Source of the DNA: an uncultured Fulvivirga sp.
GTDB taxonomy: Bacteria > Bacteroidota > Bacteroidia > Cytophagales > Cyclobacteriaceae
Reading direction: 5' to 3'
DNA length: 64,000 nt
NCBI GenBank assembly: GCA_947500555.1
Contig: CANMSE010000001.1
Coordinates: 806,001-870,000, forward strand
This document shows positions 52,685-61,691 of the stretch, piece by piece. Positions within the stretch are counted from its first letter, which is position 1. Each line of letters starts with the position of its first letter. Below the pieces are notes generated by a model. It searched no databases, was not told the origin of the DNA, and saw only the letters and a list, made by a program, of their open reading frames with translations. The translations under genes were made by a program, and so were the position numbers.

Positions 52685-53266
52685 ATGGCTGTAAGTGAAT
52701 TACAGAAAAATGAAGTCAAAAGATTGCTTTCGGAAGGTCGCAAGATTGAAGCAATAAAATACTTGAAATCCACCTTCAATCTCGATTTGAAACAAGCGAA
52801 AGAGCTCGCAGATCATATTGAAGATGAAATGGAGCCGAATGAGTTCATAAGGCCAAGTATGACTCCTGCTATTCCTAAAGCAAGGGGTAAAGTTGGTGGA
52901 AAGGTTGGACTCATTTTTTTCATTATTGGGTTAGGATTTCTAGTCATTGGGGTCATAAACTTTGTTCAGGATAGCAAACAAATCGATGAGAGTGTTTTAG
53001 TGATTGGAAGAGTTCAAAGTAACCCTTCACAACCTACGATAGAATATGAATTTGAGGGACAAGTTTATTATTACTATTCCTCTGTTTCGAGTAATCCACC
53101 AAGCTATTATGTTGGAGAGGAAGTAGAGATTTTCGTTGATCCCTCTTATCCTGAAAATGTAATCATCAATACAGTAACGGATAGGTGGTTTCTTATAATT
53201 TTTATGGGAGGTATGGGGTTCTTCTTCTCGTTTTTTGGATTTATAGCCATGAAACTTTTCAAATAG
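52685..53266 (+). CDS. membrane protein with L7/L12-like N-terminus and DUF3592-like domain
   Basis: A 193-residue protein. Residues 4-48 (VKRLLSEGRKIEAIKYLKS, then LDLKQAKELADHIEDEM) resemble the C-terminal domain of ribosomal protein L7/L12. Two membrane helices (about 76-98 and 166-190) flank an extracytoplasmic DUF3592-like beta domain with IEYEFEGQVYYYYS and YVGEEVEIFVDPSYPENV. The same N-terminal module occurs in the PAS kinase at 27-28.8 kb. It is followed after one base by a DUF1801 gene. Function is unknown; the N-terminal module may be a regulatory or ribosome-like protein-binding domain. Confidence 0.82.
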   Translation: MAVSELQKNEVKRLLSEGRKIEAIKYLKSTFNLDLKQAKELADHIEDEMEPNEFIRPSMTPAIPKARGKVGGKVGLIFFIIGLGFLVIGVINFVQDSKQIDESVLVIGRVQSNPSQPTIEYEFEGQVYYYYSSVSSNPPSYYVGEEVEIFVDPSYPENVIINTVTDRWFLIIFMGGMGFFFSFFGFIAMKLFK

Positions 53267-53267
53267 T

Positions 53268-53648
53268 ATGTCCCGGGCAGAAGACTTTATCTTTTCATTT
53301 GATGAAGACCAAAAAGAGATCATGCTCTATTTTCATCAGCTTCTAACAAATGAATTTAATTTATTGGATAAAATGAGGTACAATATACCCTTCTATTACG
53401 GCCGCAGTTGGATATGTTATCTAAGTCCAACTAAAAAAGGCAATGTGGAATTTGCTTTCGTGAGAGGCAACGAATTGTCTAATGATCAGGCATTACTTTC
53501 AAGCAAGGGGCGCAAACAAGTGTTTAGTATTGAATTTGGTAACGTGTCAGATATCCCGAAGTCTACAATCAAAGAAATCATCAATGAGGCAGTTTTGCTT
53601 GATGAAGTAAAACCTTATGAATCGAAAAGAAAGCCAAAAAGTGGTTGA
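53268..53648 (+). CDS. DUF1801-domain protein
   Basis: A 126-residue soluble protein of the YdhG/DUF1801 type, with the conserved MRYNIPFYYGRSWICYL segment (about residues 37-53), the EFAFVRGNELS stretch, and a C-terminal basic tail (PYESKRKPKSG). The family fold is related to iron-chaperone frataxin-like proteins, but the biochemical role is unknown. It follows the DUF3592-like gene after one base, so they are co-transcribed. Confidence 0.85.
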   Translation: MSRAEDFIFSFDEDQKEIMLYFHQLLTNEFNLLDKMRYNIPFYYGRSWICYLSPTKKGNVEFAFVRGNELSNDQALLSSKGRKQVFSIEFGNVSDIPKSTIKEIINEAVLLDEVKPYESKRKPKSG

Positions 53649-53770
53649 CACCTTCATAGTGATCGACTAATCAATGTAGGTATTCATTCCTTATGGATTG
53701 TCGTTTGTCGAAATTGTCAAACAGGAGATCATCATTTCAGTAATAGGTTACTGTAACCTAACTGTGATAG

Positions 53771-56392
53771 ATGAGGCGAGTCTTACTTTCAATTTATTTC
53801 TTTATATTTTGTGCTTCAATCTATGCTCAGTCATCCGACCAGGTAAAAACCTATCTCACTTCGCGAATTACCTCAGAACCTCCTAAAATTGATGGGTTGG
53901 ACAATGACCCTGCATGGAGTGAAATTCCCTGGGGAGGAGGGGACTTTGTGCAGAGACAACCCAATGATGGTAAAGAGCCAACTGCGCAGACAAAGTTTAA
54001 AGTCCGTTACGATGCTAAGAATTTATATGTACTCATCAGGGCTCTAGATCCTGAGCCCGATAAAATTGTCAATCGCTTGTCAAGGCGAGATGGTTTTGAT
54101 GGTGATCGAGTGACCATTATGATCGACAGCTACTTTGACAAAAGAACAGCATTTTCATTCACCTCATCTGTGTCAGGAGTTAAGGGAGATGAGTATGTTT
54201 CGAACGATGGAGACAATTGGGATGATAAGTGGGATCCGATCTGGTATTTAGAAACTAGCGTTGATCAAGAAGGGTGGATGGCAGAATTTAGAATTCCTTT
54301 GAGTCAGTTGAGATTTGCTAACAAAGAGGTGCATACATGGGGTGTTCAATTTGGACGCTATATCTTTAGAAATGATGAATGGTCTCATTGGGAATACATT
54401 CCACAAAATGCTTCAGGATGGGTTCGTCTTTTTGGAACACTTGATGGTATTACGGGAGTTAAGCCTCAAAAGCAATTGGAGATTCAACCTTATGTGCTGG
54501 CGCAAACACAAACTTCTGAAAGAGAAAAAGGTAATCCTTTTGAAACAGGTAAATCATCAGACATAGACTTTGGCCTTGATGCTAAGATGGGTATAACAAG
54601 CGATATCACATTGGACTTGACCATCAATCCGGATTTCGGTCAGGTTGAGGCCGACCCTTCGCAGGTTAACCTCTCAGCGTTTCAGCTTTTTTTTCCGGAG
54701 CAACGCCCGTTCTTTATTGAAGGCAATAACATACTTACGTTTCCATTGGGCAACCAATCTGATAACCTTTTCTACTCTCGAAGGATAGGTCGTAAACCCC
54801 AGGGAGATGTTGATACCGATGAAAATGGTGATGATGATGTGGAGGAATTTGTAAATGCACCACAGAATAGCCGCATTTTGGGCTCTATGAAGCTAACAGG
54901 GAAAAATAAAAATGGCTTTTCTTGGGGGTTGCTCGAGGCGATAACACAGGAAGTAAGAGCAGATATTGATAGCCTTGGTTTCAGAAGAAATGAAGTAATC
55001 GAGCCATCTACCAATTATTTAGTAGGAAGATTTCAACAGGATTTAAAACAGGGTAAAACTGTTCTTGGAGGAATGGTCACTGCTACTAATCGAGGAGACC
55101 TAAAGTCTCTGAATTTACCTAAAGAGGCCTACTCCACAGGTGCTGATATCCGACATTTCTGGAGTGACCGAAAATATTTCATTAGTGGGAGTTTTATCGC
55201 TAGTCAGGTGCGTGGTTCAGAACAAGCTATTCATGATCTCCAGGAATCATCAGTTCGATTTTATCAACGACCGGACAACAGTCACCGCAAGGTGGACTCT
55301 ACAAGAACAAAAATGGAAGGTACTGCCGGCTCAGTTGTTTTTGGTAAAAGAACAGGTAATATTATTTATGACTTAGGTACGTCCTGGAGCTCTCCGGGAT
55401 TAGCACTCAATGATATCGGGTTTTTAGCACAAACTGATCAGGTAAAGCAGTGGTCATGGATGCAGTATAGAAGACTGAACCCGTTTGGCCCTTTCAGATG
55501 GTTGAGGTGGAATATTCGTCAAGAACAAAACTGGGATTTTGGAGGAGAAAGATTATTGTCCCAAATTAATTCTAACCTTCAATTACAATTGAAAAATTTT
55601 TTCAGAGTAGGCACTGGTGGTAGGGCGACAACTTATCAGGCATCAAATGCTGATTTAAGAGGTGGGCCAACAATCAGGTATCCTCGATCCTATAGCTATT
55701 GGATCTGGGCGGCTACGGATGAGCGAAAAAAGATTCGTTTTGAACTGAACCCCTGGTGGAATTGGAGTCAAGATGGTTTTGTATCTACTCGAGGCTGGTG
55801 GACACGGTTGACCTTAAGGCCTACCGATGCACTTAATATTAGTTTTACTGGGAGTATAAGAAATTCTTCTAATGAAATGCAATACGTTTCTACGGAAGAT
55901 GTGAATAATGAAAGCCGCTACCTGATAGCTAAAATAAGTCAACGCACTTACAACCTTTCATTGCGAATGACTTATGTATTGACACCAAATCTTTCCATTC
56001 AATATTGGGGGCAACCCTTTGCCTCTTCGGGGGCGTACTCAAGATTTAAGCGAGTGACTCAGCCTGGTCATGAAAATTATAATGATCGATTTAATATAGT
56101 ATCATCCGCTCTTAATACTGAATCAGAAGATATTGATATTGATGAAAACAATGATGGGGTTGTTGATTATAGTATTGATAATCCTGATTTTAACATCACT
56201 CAATTTCAATCGAACATGGTGTTGCGGTGGGAATATATTCCTGGGTCGACACTCTTTTTAGTCTGGTCGCAGAACCTATCAGAGTCACCATCTGTGGATG
56301 ATCATTCTTTTGATCATTTAGTCAATTCATTTTTTGATCAAACCCCAAGAAATACTTTTTTGATTAAGTATACCTATCGGTTTTTGTTGTAG
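53771..56392 (+). CDS. DUF5916 outer-membrane protein with CBM9-like domain
   Basis: An 873-residue protein. Signal peptide to about residue 19, then a carbohydrate-binding CBM9-like domain (about residues 25-220, with PPKIDGLDNDPAW, PTAQTKFKVRYDAKNLYVLI and EGWMAEFRIPLSQLRF), then a long beta-rich region typical of outer-membrane barrels (DUF5916), with NPDFGQVEADPSQVNLSAFQ and FFPEQRPFFIEG. It ends with Phe-Leu-Leu like a barrel C-terminus. Such proteins are frequent in Bacteroidota and may bind or transport a glycan; substrate unknown. A hairpin terminator lies downstream. Confidence 0.88.
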   Translation: MRRVLLSIYFFIFCASIYAQSSDQVKTYLTSRITSEPPKIDGLDNDPAWSEIPWGGGDFVQRQPNDGKEPTAQTKFKVRYDAKNLYVLIRALDPEPDKIVNRLSRRDGFDGDRVTIMIDSYFDKRTAFSFTSSVSGVKGDEYVSNDGDNWDDKWDPIWYLETSVDQEGWMAEFRIPLSQLRFANKEVHTWGVQFGRYIFRNDEWSHWEYIPQNASGWVRLFGTLDGITGVKPQKQLEIQPYVLAQTQTSEREKGNPFETGKSSDIDFGLDAKMGITSDITLDLTINPDFGQVEADPSQVNLSAFQLFFPEQRPFFIEGNNILTFPLGNQSDNLFYSRRIGRKPQGDVDTDENGDDDVEEFVNAPQNSRILGSMKLTGKNKNGFSWGLLEAITQEVRADIDSLGFRRNEVIEPSTNYLVGRFQQDLKQGKTVLGGMVTATNRGDLKSLNLPKEAYSTGADIRHFWSDRKYFISGSFIASQVRGSEQAIHDLQESSVRFYQRPDNSHRKVDSTRTKMEGTAGSVVFGKRTGNIIYDLGTSWSSPGLALNDIGFLAQTDQVKQWSWMQYRRLNPFGPFRWLRWNIRQEQNWDFGGERLLSQINSNLQLQLKNFFRVGTGGRATTYQASNADLRGGPTIRYPRSYSYWIWAATDERKKIRFELNPWWNWSQDGFVSTRGWWTRLTLRPTDALNISFTGSIRNSSNEMQYVSTEDVNNESRYLIAKISQRTYNLSLRMTYVLTPNLSIQYWGQPFASSGAYSRFKRVTQPGHENYNDRFNIVSSALNTESEDIDIDENNDGVVDYSIDNPDFNITQFQSNMVLRWEYIPGSTLFLVWSQNLSESPSVDDHSFDHLVNSFFDQTPRNTFLIKYTYRFLL

Positions 56393-56480
56393 AAGAATCA
56401 CTATAGTCATTGCGGAATTTTCCTATTTAAATTCTTATTAAAAGAGGAAAATATCCGTAATCTCATCGGAGATTCCCGAT

Positions 56481-56514
56481 AAATAGAATGTTTTAAAAAG
56501 GTAACATTCTATTT
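56481..56514 (+). terminator. 12-bp hairpin terminator after the DUF5916 gene
   Basis: AAATAGAATGTT and AACATTCTATTT form a perfect 12-bp inverted repeat around a 10-base loop, with TTTT at the end of the second arm. It lies in the 137 bases between the DUF5916 stop and the convergent SMUG2-like gene, so it may serve both strands. Confidence 0.7.
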
Positions 56515-56529
56515 TCGAGAGGACGACCT

Positions 56530-57195
56530 TTATTGGATTAGGGCTTGGCGATAAACCTCTAAAAACTCATTTAATCTCTTCAAACGATATTGCATAATCC
56601 ATCGAGGGTGCGGCAAGGGCTCTATCCTTTCGAAAAGCTGATATTTCTTATTTAGAACTTTGAGATAGGCAATATTTTTACCCTGGCCCAAGCTGTAAGC
56701 AACTGGTTTGGCTCCATAAGTAATTTGTTCTTTCAAATGATCAACTATATAAGATTCGAGCTGCTTTTGTAGTGCTGGCAAATCATAATAGTTGAGATTC
56801 TTACCATCTTTTATAAAACCAACAGGACAAACAGAGGTAAAGTAAAACTTTGAATAAAAGAAATCTGCGCCTCCCAGGGCATCAATCATTTGATAGATAA
56901 AGTTGGATGAAAGCTCCTGTTTTTTATCAAGATCATTCTTAATGTTTATTATTGATTCCAACCGGATAGGATCAGTAAATGGAATACCTGTACTTCCACC
57001 ACCAAGTCTTCCGGGATTGATACCAATTAAAAAGGTTCTCGGGGTTTCATCATTAAAGTATTTTAGATTAAACTCTTCGATGAATTTGGCAACTTCGGTA
57101 TTCTTAAATGGGAATAGTACCTCAACACCTTTTGGTAGTTTTTTTGGAGGAGTTAAATTTTGATAGAAATCAATAATCTTTTTTCCGAATGCCAT
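56530..57195 (-). CDS. SMUG2-family uracil-DNA glycosylase-like protein
   Basis: A 221-residue protein with the UDG fold: LIGINPGRLGGGSTGIPFTD (motif 1, about residues 77-96) and the final motif LPHPRWIMQYR (about residues 195-205). It matches SMUG2/DUF4918-type proteins, which remove uracil or related damaged bases from DNA. Length is usual. It is a single gene divergent from the small membrane protein gene, 37 bases apart. Substrate range is not provable from sequence. Confidence 0.85.
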   Translation of the reverse strand: MAFGKKIIDFYQNLTPPKKLPKGVEVLFPFKNTEVAKFIEEFNLKYFNDETPRTFLIGINPGRLGGGSTGIPFTDPIRLESIINIKNDLDKKQELSSNFIYQMIDALGGADFFYSKFYFTSVCPVGFIKDGKNLNYYDLPALQKQLESYIVDHLKEQITYGAKPVAYSLGQGKNIAYLKVLNKKYQLFERIEPLPHPRWIMQYRLKRLNEFLEVYRQALIQ

Positions 57196-57232
57196 CGTAT
57201 TACAATTAAACTTTACTCCTAATATAAAAGAT

Positions 57233-57454
57233 ATGACCCTTCTCTTTGTATTTTTAGGTTTTGCTTTAGTGCTTCAAATAGTTCTCTTTTTCGTCATCAG
57301 AGCCAGAAAAAAGCGTGAGAAAGAGAGTAACGTGCTAGAGAAATATGATATCCGAACTTCAGCCGATGCTTTTAAACGGATGAATGACATGTCCATTCCT
57401 GAGGAGGATAGAATGGAAATAGAGCGGCTTTATCAGGGTGCTGAAGAGAGTTAG
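57233..57454 (+). CDS. small single-helix membrane protein
   Basis: A 73-residue protein with one N-terminal transmembrane helix (residues 3-22), a strongly basic stop-transfer segment (RARKKREKE) and a charged, helical cytoplasmic tail with ERLYQGAEES at the end. Composition and position between two real genes support it. No family is recognised. It is convergent with gldB, 7 bases apart. Confidence 0.65.
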   Translation: MTLLFVFLGFALVLQIVLFFVIRARKKREKESNVLEKYDIRTSADAFKRMNDMSIPEEDRMEIERLYQGAEES

Positions 57455-57461
57455 TATTATG

Positions 57462-58463
57462 CTAAGGCTTAAACCTAGATTCTTTAAACAGCTGTTGGGC
57501 ACTTTCCATTTGCATCATTTCAGGTAAAGAGGATTGTGGGTGCTCATCCATATATTTCCTAACTATTTGCCAGCCTAGCCACGTCCCGATTCTACCGGGA
57601 GCTTCATCACCTATCTCGTAAGTTTTTGGTCTGTCATCAATGTATTTCTTCTTAACCACATGATTCGTTTCATATAGTAATTCATTTTCTACAAAATGAC
57701 TCCAAATGATATCCATATTTTTTGTAGAACCCACAATTTCATTTTGAGTATACCAAATAATCGTGCTATCAGGTGTACACGGTAACATGTGTTTCGCAAA
57801 GTAATATGACTTACCATAACTGATCATATCTGCCAAAATGGTCTTGTCCTTTACTTGTGTTTTATTGTAAGTCGGTGAAATACCATTTAATAGCATAATA
57901 GAAGGCACAATGTAATCTGGCGCATACCGCTTTAGAATGTACTGATACATATTTACCGGGCGAAATCTTGCCCCGGGTCCGAGGTAGTAGTCAAGACCTA
58001 TAATGATCAACGAATCCGATACGAAAAGATCATAATCTAAGCCCGTTACGATGGTCTGAATTTTTGGAATTTGAACTTCCGGATAGTAGTATTTTAAATT
58101 GCCAAAAGCAGTTGAGAGCTCTCTTTCTAATATAGATAAATCTCCAAAGACTTGATCTACTTCTTGCATAAGGGTGTCGATGTAAGGGTTACTAAACTTC
58201 TTAAGAAGAACTTCCATCATGATAGAATCGTCAGGGTAACTATTTCTTTGAAGAAAGTAGTTTGTTATGATTGGATTGGCCTGAAGAAAAGTTCTTAGAG
58301 AGGCTTTGTTATTAGCATTGAGCAACTGACCTTCAAGACGTTCTATATCAATGGTAACGGGATTTTCTACATCAGGCTGAAATACACACTCATCATACTC
58401 GTTACTGTTACATGAAGCCAGGATGGTGATGATACACAGGCTCATGAATAACAACTTTCTCAT
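57462..58463 (-). CDS. gldB: gliding motility lipoprotein GldB
   Basis: A 333-residue lipoprotein starting at MRKLLFMSLC (58463); a second Met lies one codon upstream. Lipobox TILASC. The GldB pattern is clear: VTIDIERLEGQL after the lipobox, the long helical middle with DYYLGPGARFRPVNMYQYI, and the C-terminal GDEAPGRIGTWLGWQIVRKY. In Flavobacterium johnsoniae GldB is needed for gliding and for stability of the gliding/type IX machinery. No gldC neighbour is seen. It lies next to an outer-membrane barrel gene on the opposite strand. Confidence 0.94.
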   Translation of the reverse strand: MRKLLFMSLCIITILASCNSNEYDECVFQPDVENPVTIDIERLEGQLLNANNKASLRTFLQANPIITNYFLQRNSYPDDSIMMEVLLKKFSNPYIDTLMQEVDQVFGDLSILERELSTAFGNLKYYYPEVQIPKIQTIVTGLDYDLFVSDSLIIIGLDYYLGPGARFRPVNMYQYILKRYAPDYIVPSIMLLNGISPTYNKTQVKDKTILADMISYGKSYYFAKHMLPCTPDSTIIWYTQNEIVGSTKNMDIIWSHFVENELLYETNHVVKKKYIDDRPKTYEIGDEAPGRIGTWLGWQIVRKYMDEHPQSSLPEMMQMESAQQLFKESRFKP

Positions 58464-58536
58464 CATCGAACTATTTAATTAATTTCGCACTGCATAGATT
58501 AAACAACTGCGCTAAATAACCAAAAATTATCCTCTT

Positions 58537-59175
58537 ATGAGAAAAAATATTCTGCTTGTCTTATTGATAACTTTGTCGACTTCGGCTTTTTCTCAATTTA
58601 AATTGGGATTTCAGTTTTCGCCTCTTTTATCTGCCAATAGAGTACAGCTAGATTCTGACAGTTTAGATCTTGATAGTGACGGAACTGGTCTTCGTTTCGC
58701 TTTTGGGCCGATTGTAGATATTCAGTTGACCGATAATTATTATGTAAGCTCTGGAATTTTATTCGCTTCAAAAAGAGTGGGCTTTGAAGGTACAAATAGG
58801 ACTACTGGAACTTCAGGAACAGAAGAGTATAATCTTCAGTATATTCAAATACCGATATCTATGAAGCTTTTTACAAACGAAGTATCATTAGATAAGCGAT
58901 TATATTTTCAGTTTGGCGGGAATATAGAACTGAATATCCAGGAGGAAGCAGATTCTCGAGATAACGTACTAGTAGAGGATTTTAGATTTTTTGACTTTTC
59001 TCTGCTTGCCGGCTTAGGGATGGAGTATAGATTAGGAACAAGCACCATTGTATTTGGAGGAATATCCTATCACCGAGGGTTGGTCAATGCCGTTAGTGAT
59101 CAGGGAGATGGATTGGATGATGATATCATTCTAAAAAATGACTACATCGGGTTAAACTTTGGAATTAAATTTTAG
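58537..59175 (+). CDS. PorT-like outer-membrane beta-barrel protein
   Basis: A 212-residue protein with a signal peptide (about 1-20, ending SAFSQ) and about eight predicted amphipathic strands, ending GLNFGIKF, of the OMP_b-brl_2 type. It resembles the PorT / outer-membrane beta-barrel family (LQYIQIPISMKLF and LLAGLGMEYRLG are typical strands). PorT is part of the type IX secretion apparatus, but many paralogues have other roles, so I do not assign porT. It is divergent from gldB across 73 bases. Confidence 0.8.
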   Translation: MRKNILLVLLITLSTSAFSQFKLGFQFSPLLSANRVQLDSDSLDLDSDGTGLRFAFGPIVDIQLTDNYYVSSGILFASKRVGFEGTNRTTGTSGTEEYNLQYIQIPISMKLFTNEVSLDKRLYFQFGGNIELNIQEEADSRDNVLVEDFRFFDFSLLAGLGMEYRLGTSTIVFGGISYHRGLVNAVSDQGDGLDDDIILKNDYIGLNFGIKF

Positions 59176-59420
59176 GCTGATTGCCTGTTTTCCATATCAA
59201 TGATCTGCTTTCTTGCAAAAGAAGGATCATAGTTGTTGTAAAACCCTGATAGGATACGATGTGCAATGTGTGAGTAAATCAACTCCTCATCACTCTTCTC
59301 TTCTTTACCCGACCAAAACACCCTTTTAGGATGTCTTTTCATATCCTGAATATACTCCACTGCCTTTTCATATTGCTCAGGCGTGTACGTCAGTTTAAAT
59401 GTAGTTTCTACCGTTTTCAT
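59172..59420 (-). CDS. small conserved hypothetical protein
   Basis: An 82-residue protein, acidic and basic residues mixed, predicted helical, with TPEQYEKAVEYIQDMKRHPKR and a C-terminal SFARKQIIDMENRQ. There are no membrane helices or signal peptide. The composition looks coding, but no family is recognised. Its stop overlaps the PorT-like stop by 4 bases on the other strand. A hairpin at 59461-59485 (GTGAATT/AATTCAC) lies about 40 bases upstream and may regulate it. Confidence 0.65.
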   Translation of the reverse strand: MKTVETTFKLTYTPEQYEKAVEYIQDMKRHPKRVFWSGKEEKSDEELIYSHIAHRILSGFYNNYDPSFARKQIIDMENRQSA

Positions 59421-59598
59421 AGTATAGACGCTTGAATTGATCTGAAAAAATAAAAAATCTGTGAATTATAAACACAAAAATTCACGAAAAAGTTGATTTG
59501 AGCATGCTAAAAATCAATATAGGGACCCGAATGGTAGCGTTCTAGAATGTAAAGCAACCTTTCTTGATGCCTTAGAACCTTTGATTTTTTAATGTATC

Positions 59599-60522
59599 TT
59601 GGAATTTGAAACTATAATTATTATCGACTCCGTTAGAATAAACTTTGATAATAACTCACTCTGGTTATTAAACATCTGCCTGGCCATTATCATGTTTGGT
59701 GTGGCACTGGATCTGAAAGTGTCAGATTTTAAAAGGCTCACTAAATCACCTAAACCAGCTTTGGTAGGTATAGCCTCCCAGTTTTTGCTTCTTCCATTTT
59801 TAACCTTTCTATTAATTTTAGTAGTTAAACCACAGGCAAGTATTGCGCTGGGCATGATGCTGGTTGCCGCATGTCCGGGAGGAAATATTTCTAATTTCAT
59901 GACCTCCTTTGCTGGGGGAAATGTGGCTCTTTCAGTTAGCTTAACCGCATTTTCAACTTTAGGAGCGCTCTTTATGACTCCCATTAACCTAACCCTTTGG
60001 GCGAGTCTTTACCAACCAACCAATGAGCTGTTAAAAACCGTAAGCCTTGATGGGTGGGAGCTAGCAAAAACCATCTTATTGATACTAGGTATTCCATTAG
60101 TTATTGGCATGCTGGTAAGAAGCAGAAATGAAAAACTAGCCTTTAGTTTGAAAAAGTGGTTAAGGCCTTTGTCGGTCATCATTTTTGTTGCTTTCGTTGC
60201 TATTGCTTTCTACAAAAACAGAGACCTATTTATAGAGTATTTCCAGTACTTAGTTTATATTGTTTTACTGCATAATGCACTGGCATTTTTGACAGGTTAC
60301 TCCTTAGCGACCATTTTTAAACTGGATTCAGAAGATCGAAAATCAATTACTATTGAAACAGGGATTCAAAACTCAGGATTGGGCCTTATTCTAATCTTTG
60401 GATTCTTTGACGGACTCGGTGGCATGGCTATGATCGCGGCATGGTGGGGGATATGGCATATTATTTCTGGTTTGTGCCTAAGTACTTACTGGTCGAGAGC
60501 TACCAGTTTACAATCAGTATAA
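59599..60522 (+). CDS. bile acid:sodium symporter-family transporter
   Basis: A 307-residue membrane protein from a TTG start with about nine or ten helices. The conserved middle LVAACPGGNISNFMTSFAGG (about residues 92-111) is the characteristic Asn/Gly-rich helix-break of the BASS family, and the C-terminal TIETGIQNSGLGLILIFGFF is the second Na+-binding region. It probably imports an organic anion with Na+. It is followed after one base by the acyltransferase, so they form a unit. Confidence 0.9.
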   Translation: MEFETIIIIDSVRINFDNNSLWLLNICLAIIMFGVALDLKVSDFKRLTKSPKPALVGIASQFLLLPFLTFLLILVVKPQASIALGMMLVAACPGGNISNFMTSFAGGNVALSVSLTAFSTLGALFMTPINLTLWASLYQPTNELLKTVSLDGWELAKTILLILGIPLVIGMLVRSRNEKLAFSLKKWLRPLSVIIFVAFVAIAFYKNRDLFIEYFQYLVYIVLLHNALAFLTGYSLATIFKLDSEDRKSITIETGIQNSGLGLILIFGFFDGLGGMAMIAAWWGIWHIISGLCLSTYWSRATSLQSV

Positions 60523-60523
60523 T

Positions 60524-61555
60524 ATGAGTATCTTCTACGCTCTTTTAAAGCAATATGTCAATTTCGGATTACATCTTTTCTTTAAGAAACTGATCGTAAA
60601 AGGGAGAGAGAATATACCCAAGAATGGGCCGGTGATTTTCCTGGCCAATCACCAAAACGCATTACTCGATGCTTTATTAATTGTTACCAATAATCAGCGG
60701 AAAACGCACTTTGTAGCGCGGGCTGATGTTTTCAAAAAGCCATTGGTTAAACGCCTTTTGAAAAGCTTATACATGATGCCAATTTATCGGATTCGTGACG
60801 GAAGAGAGGCACTTAAGTTAAATGACCATATTTTCGAGGAGTGCATCTTACGGCTTAGTAAGGGTGATTGCCTGGTGATATTCCCGGAAGGAAATCATAG
60901 TATGGAGCGTAGGTTGCGACCATTGAGTAAAGGGTTCACCCGAATAGCTTTTGGAGCTTTGGAAAAATTGCCTGCTCTGGATTTGAAGATCATTCTTGTA
61001 GGATTGAATTATACTTCTCATCAAGAATATCGAGGTAGCGTTAGTCTGTATTTTGGAGAGCCAATAGCAGTTAAAGATCATGTCCTATCTGACGACAGAA
61101 CAAGTATTGATTCGCTCAAAATGCTGGTAAGTGAACGATTGAAAACCTTAACAACTCATATTGATGACCATGAAAACTATGCCATCATAGCAGCGAAATT
61201 GGATATGGCTAACCCAGACTATCTTGATCCGGTAAAAACCAACGAACAGATTAAAAGCATTGAGAGTCTTGAAAATAAGACCGTCTACAATCAAAGCAAT
61301 TCCTTTCTACGGAGGATGGTTTACTTTCCTGTTTTTGTAAATAGTATCATTCCATTTTTGATATGGAAATCAATAGAACAGTCAATTGAAGACCCCGTGA
61401 TGGTTGGTACCATCAAGTTCTGTGTAGGGATTTCCATTTTTCCTATATGCTACCTTATTCAAGCAGGACTGGTCGCTTTTGTATCGAATGTTTGGATAGC
61501 CGGACCCTATTTGCTACTTAGTATTTTTAGTTTGCCATTGTTAAAAATTAGATAG
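60524..61555 (+). CDS. PlsC-like lysophospholipid acyltransferase
   Basis: A 343-residue membrane acyltransferase. The acceptor/catalytic motif is NHQNALLDALL (about residues 42-52), which reads H-x5-D; the classic PlsC motif is H-x4-D, but some related acyltransferase groups have the longer spacing. The FPEGNHSMERRLRPLSKG region (about 124-141) is the phosphate-binding FPEG motif. One to two C-terminal helices anchor it. It probably acylates lysophosphatidate or a related lysolipid. It begins one base after the bile-acid symporter stop. Confidence 0.85.
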   Translation: MSIFYALLKQYVNFGLHLFFKKLIVKGRENIPKNGPVIFLANHQNALLDALLIVTNNQRKTHFVARADVFKKPLVKRLLKSLYMMPIYRIRDGREALKLNDHIFEECILRLSKGDCLVIFPEGNHSMERRLRPLSKGFTRIAFGALEKLPALDLKIILVGLNYTSHQEYRGSVSLYFGEPIAVKDHVLSDDRTSIDSLKMLVSERLKTLTTHIDDHENYAIIAAKLDMANPDYLDPVKTNEQIKSIESLENKTVYNQSNSFLRRMVYFPVFVNSIIPFLIWKSIEQSIEDPVMVGTIKFCVGISIFPICYLIQAGLVAFVSNVWIAGPYLLLSIFSLPLLKIR

Positions 61556-61691
61556 TCTTAAGAGTAGCAGTTAGTCCACCCTAATAAGCTTTGTGTCTAC
61601 CAAGTCATGTTGTTTATGAAAAGTTTCAATTTGTCTTTGTTTAATAGGTTTGGATAGAATATTTTAGATCGAATCAGTTAGGCCAAATCAA

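Noticed and set aside
59461..59485. GTGAATT/AATTCAC hairpin as a terminator
   Set aside because: The stem is only 7 bp and the minus-strand T-rich stretch lies upstream of a gene start with no upstream minus-strand gene needing termination; regulatory use is possible but unproven.
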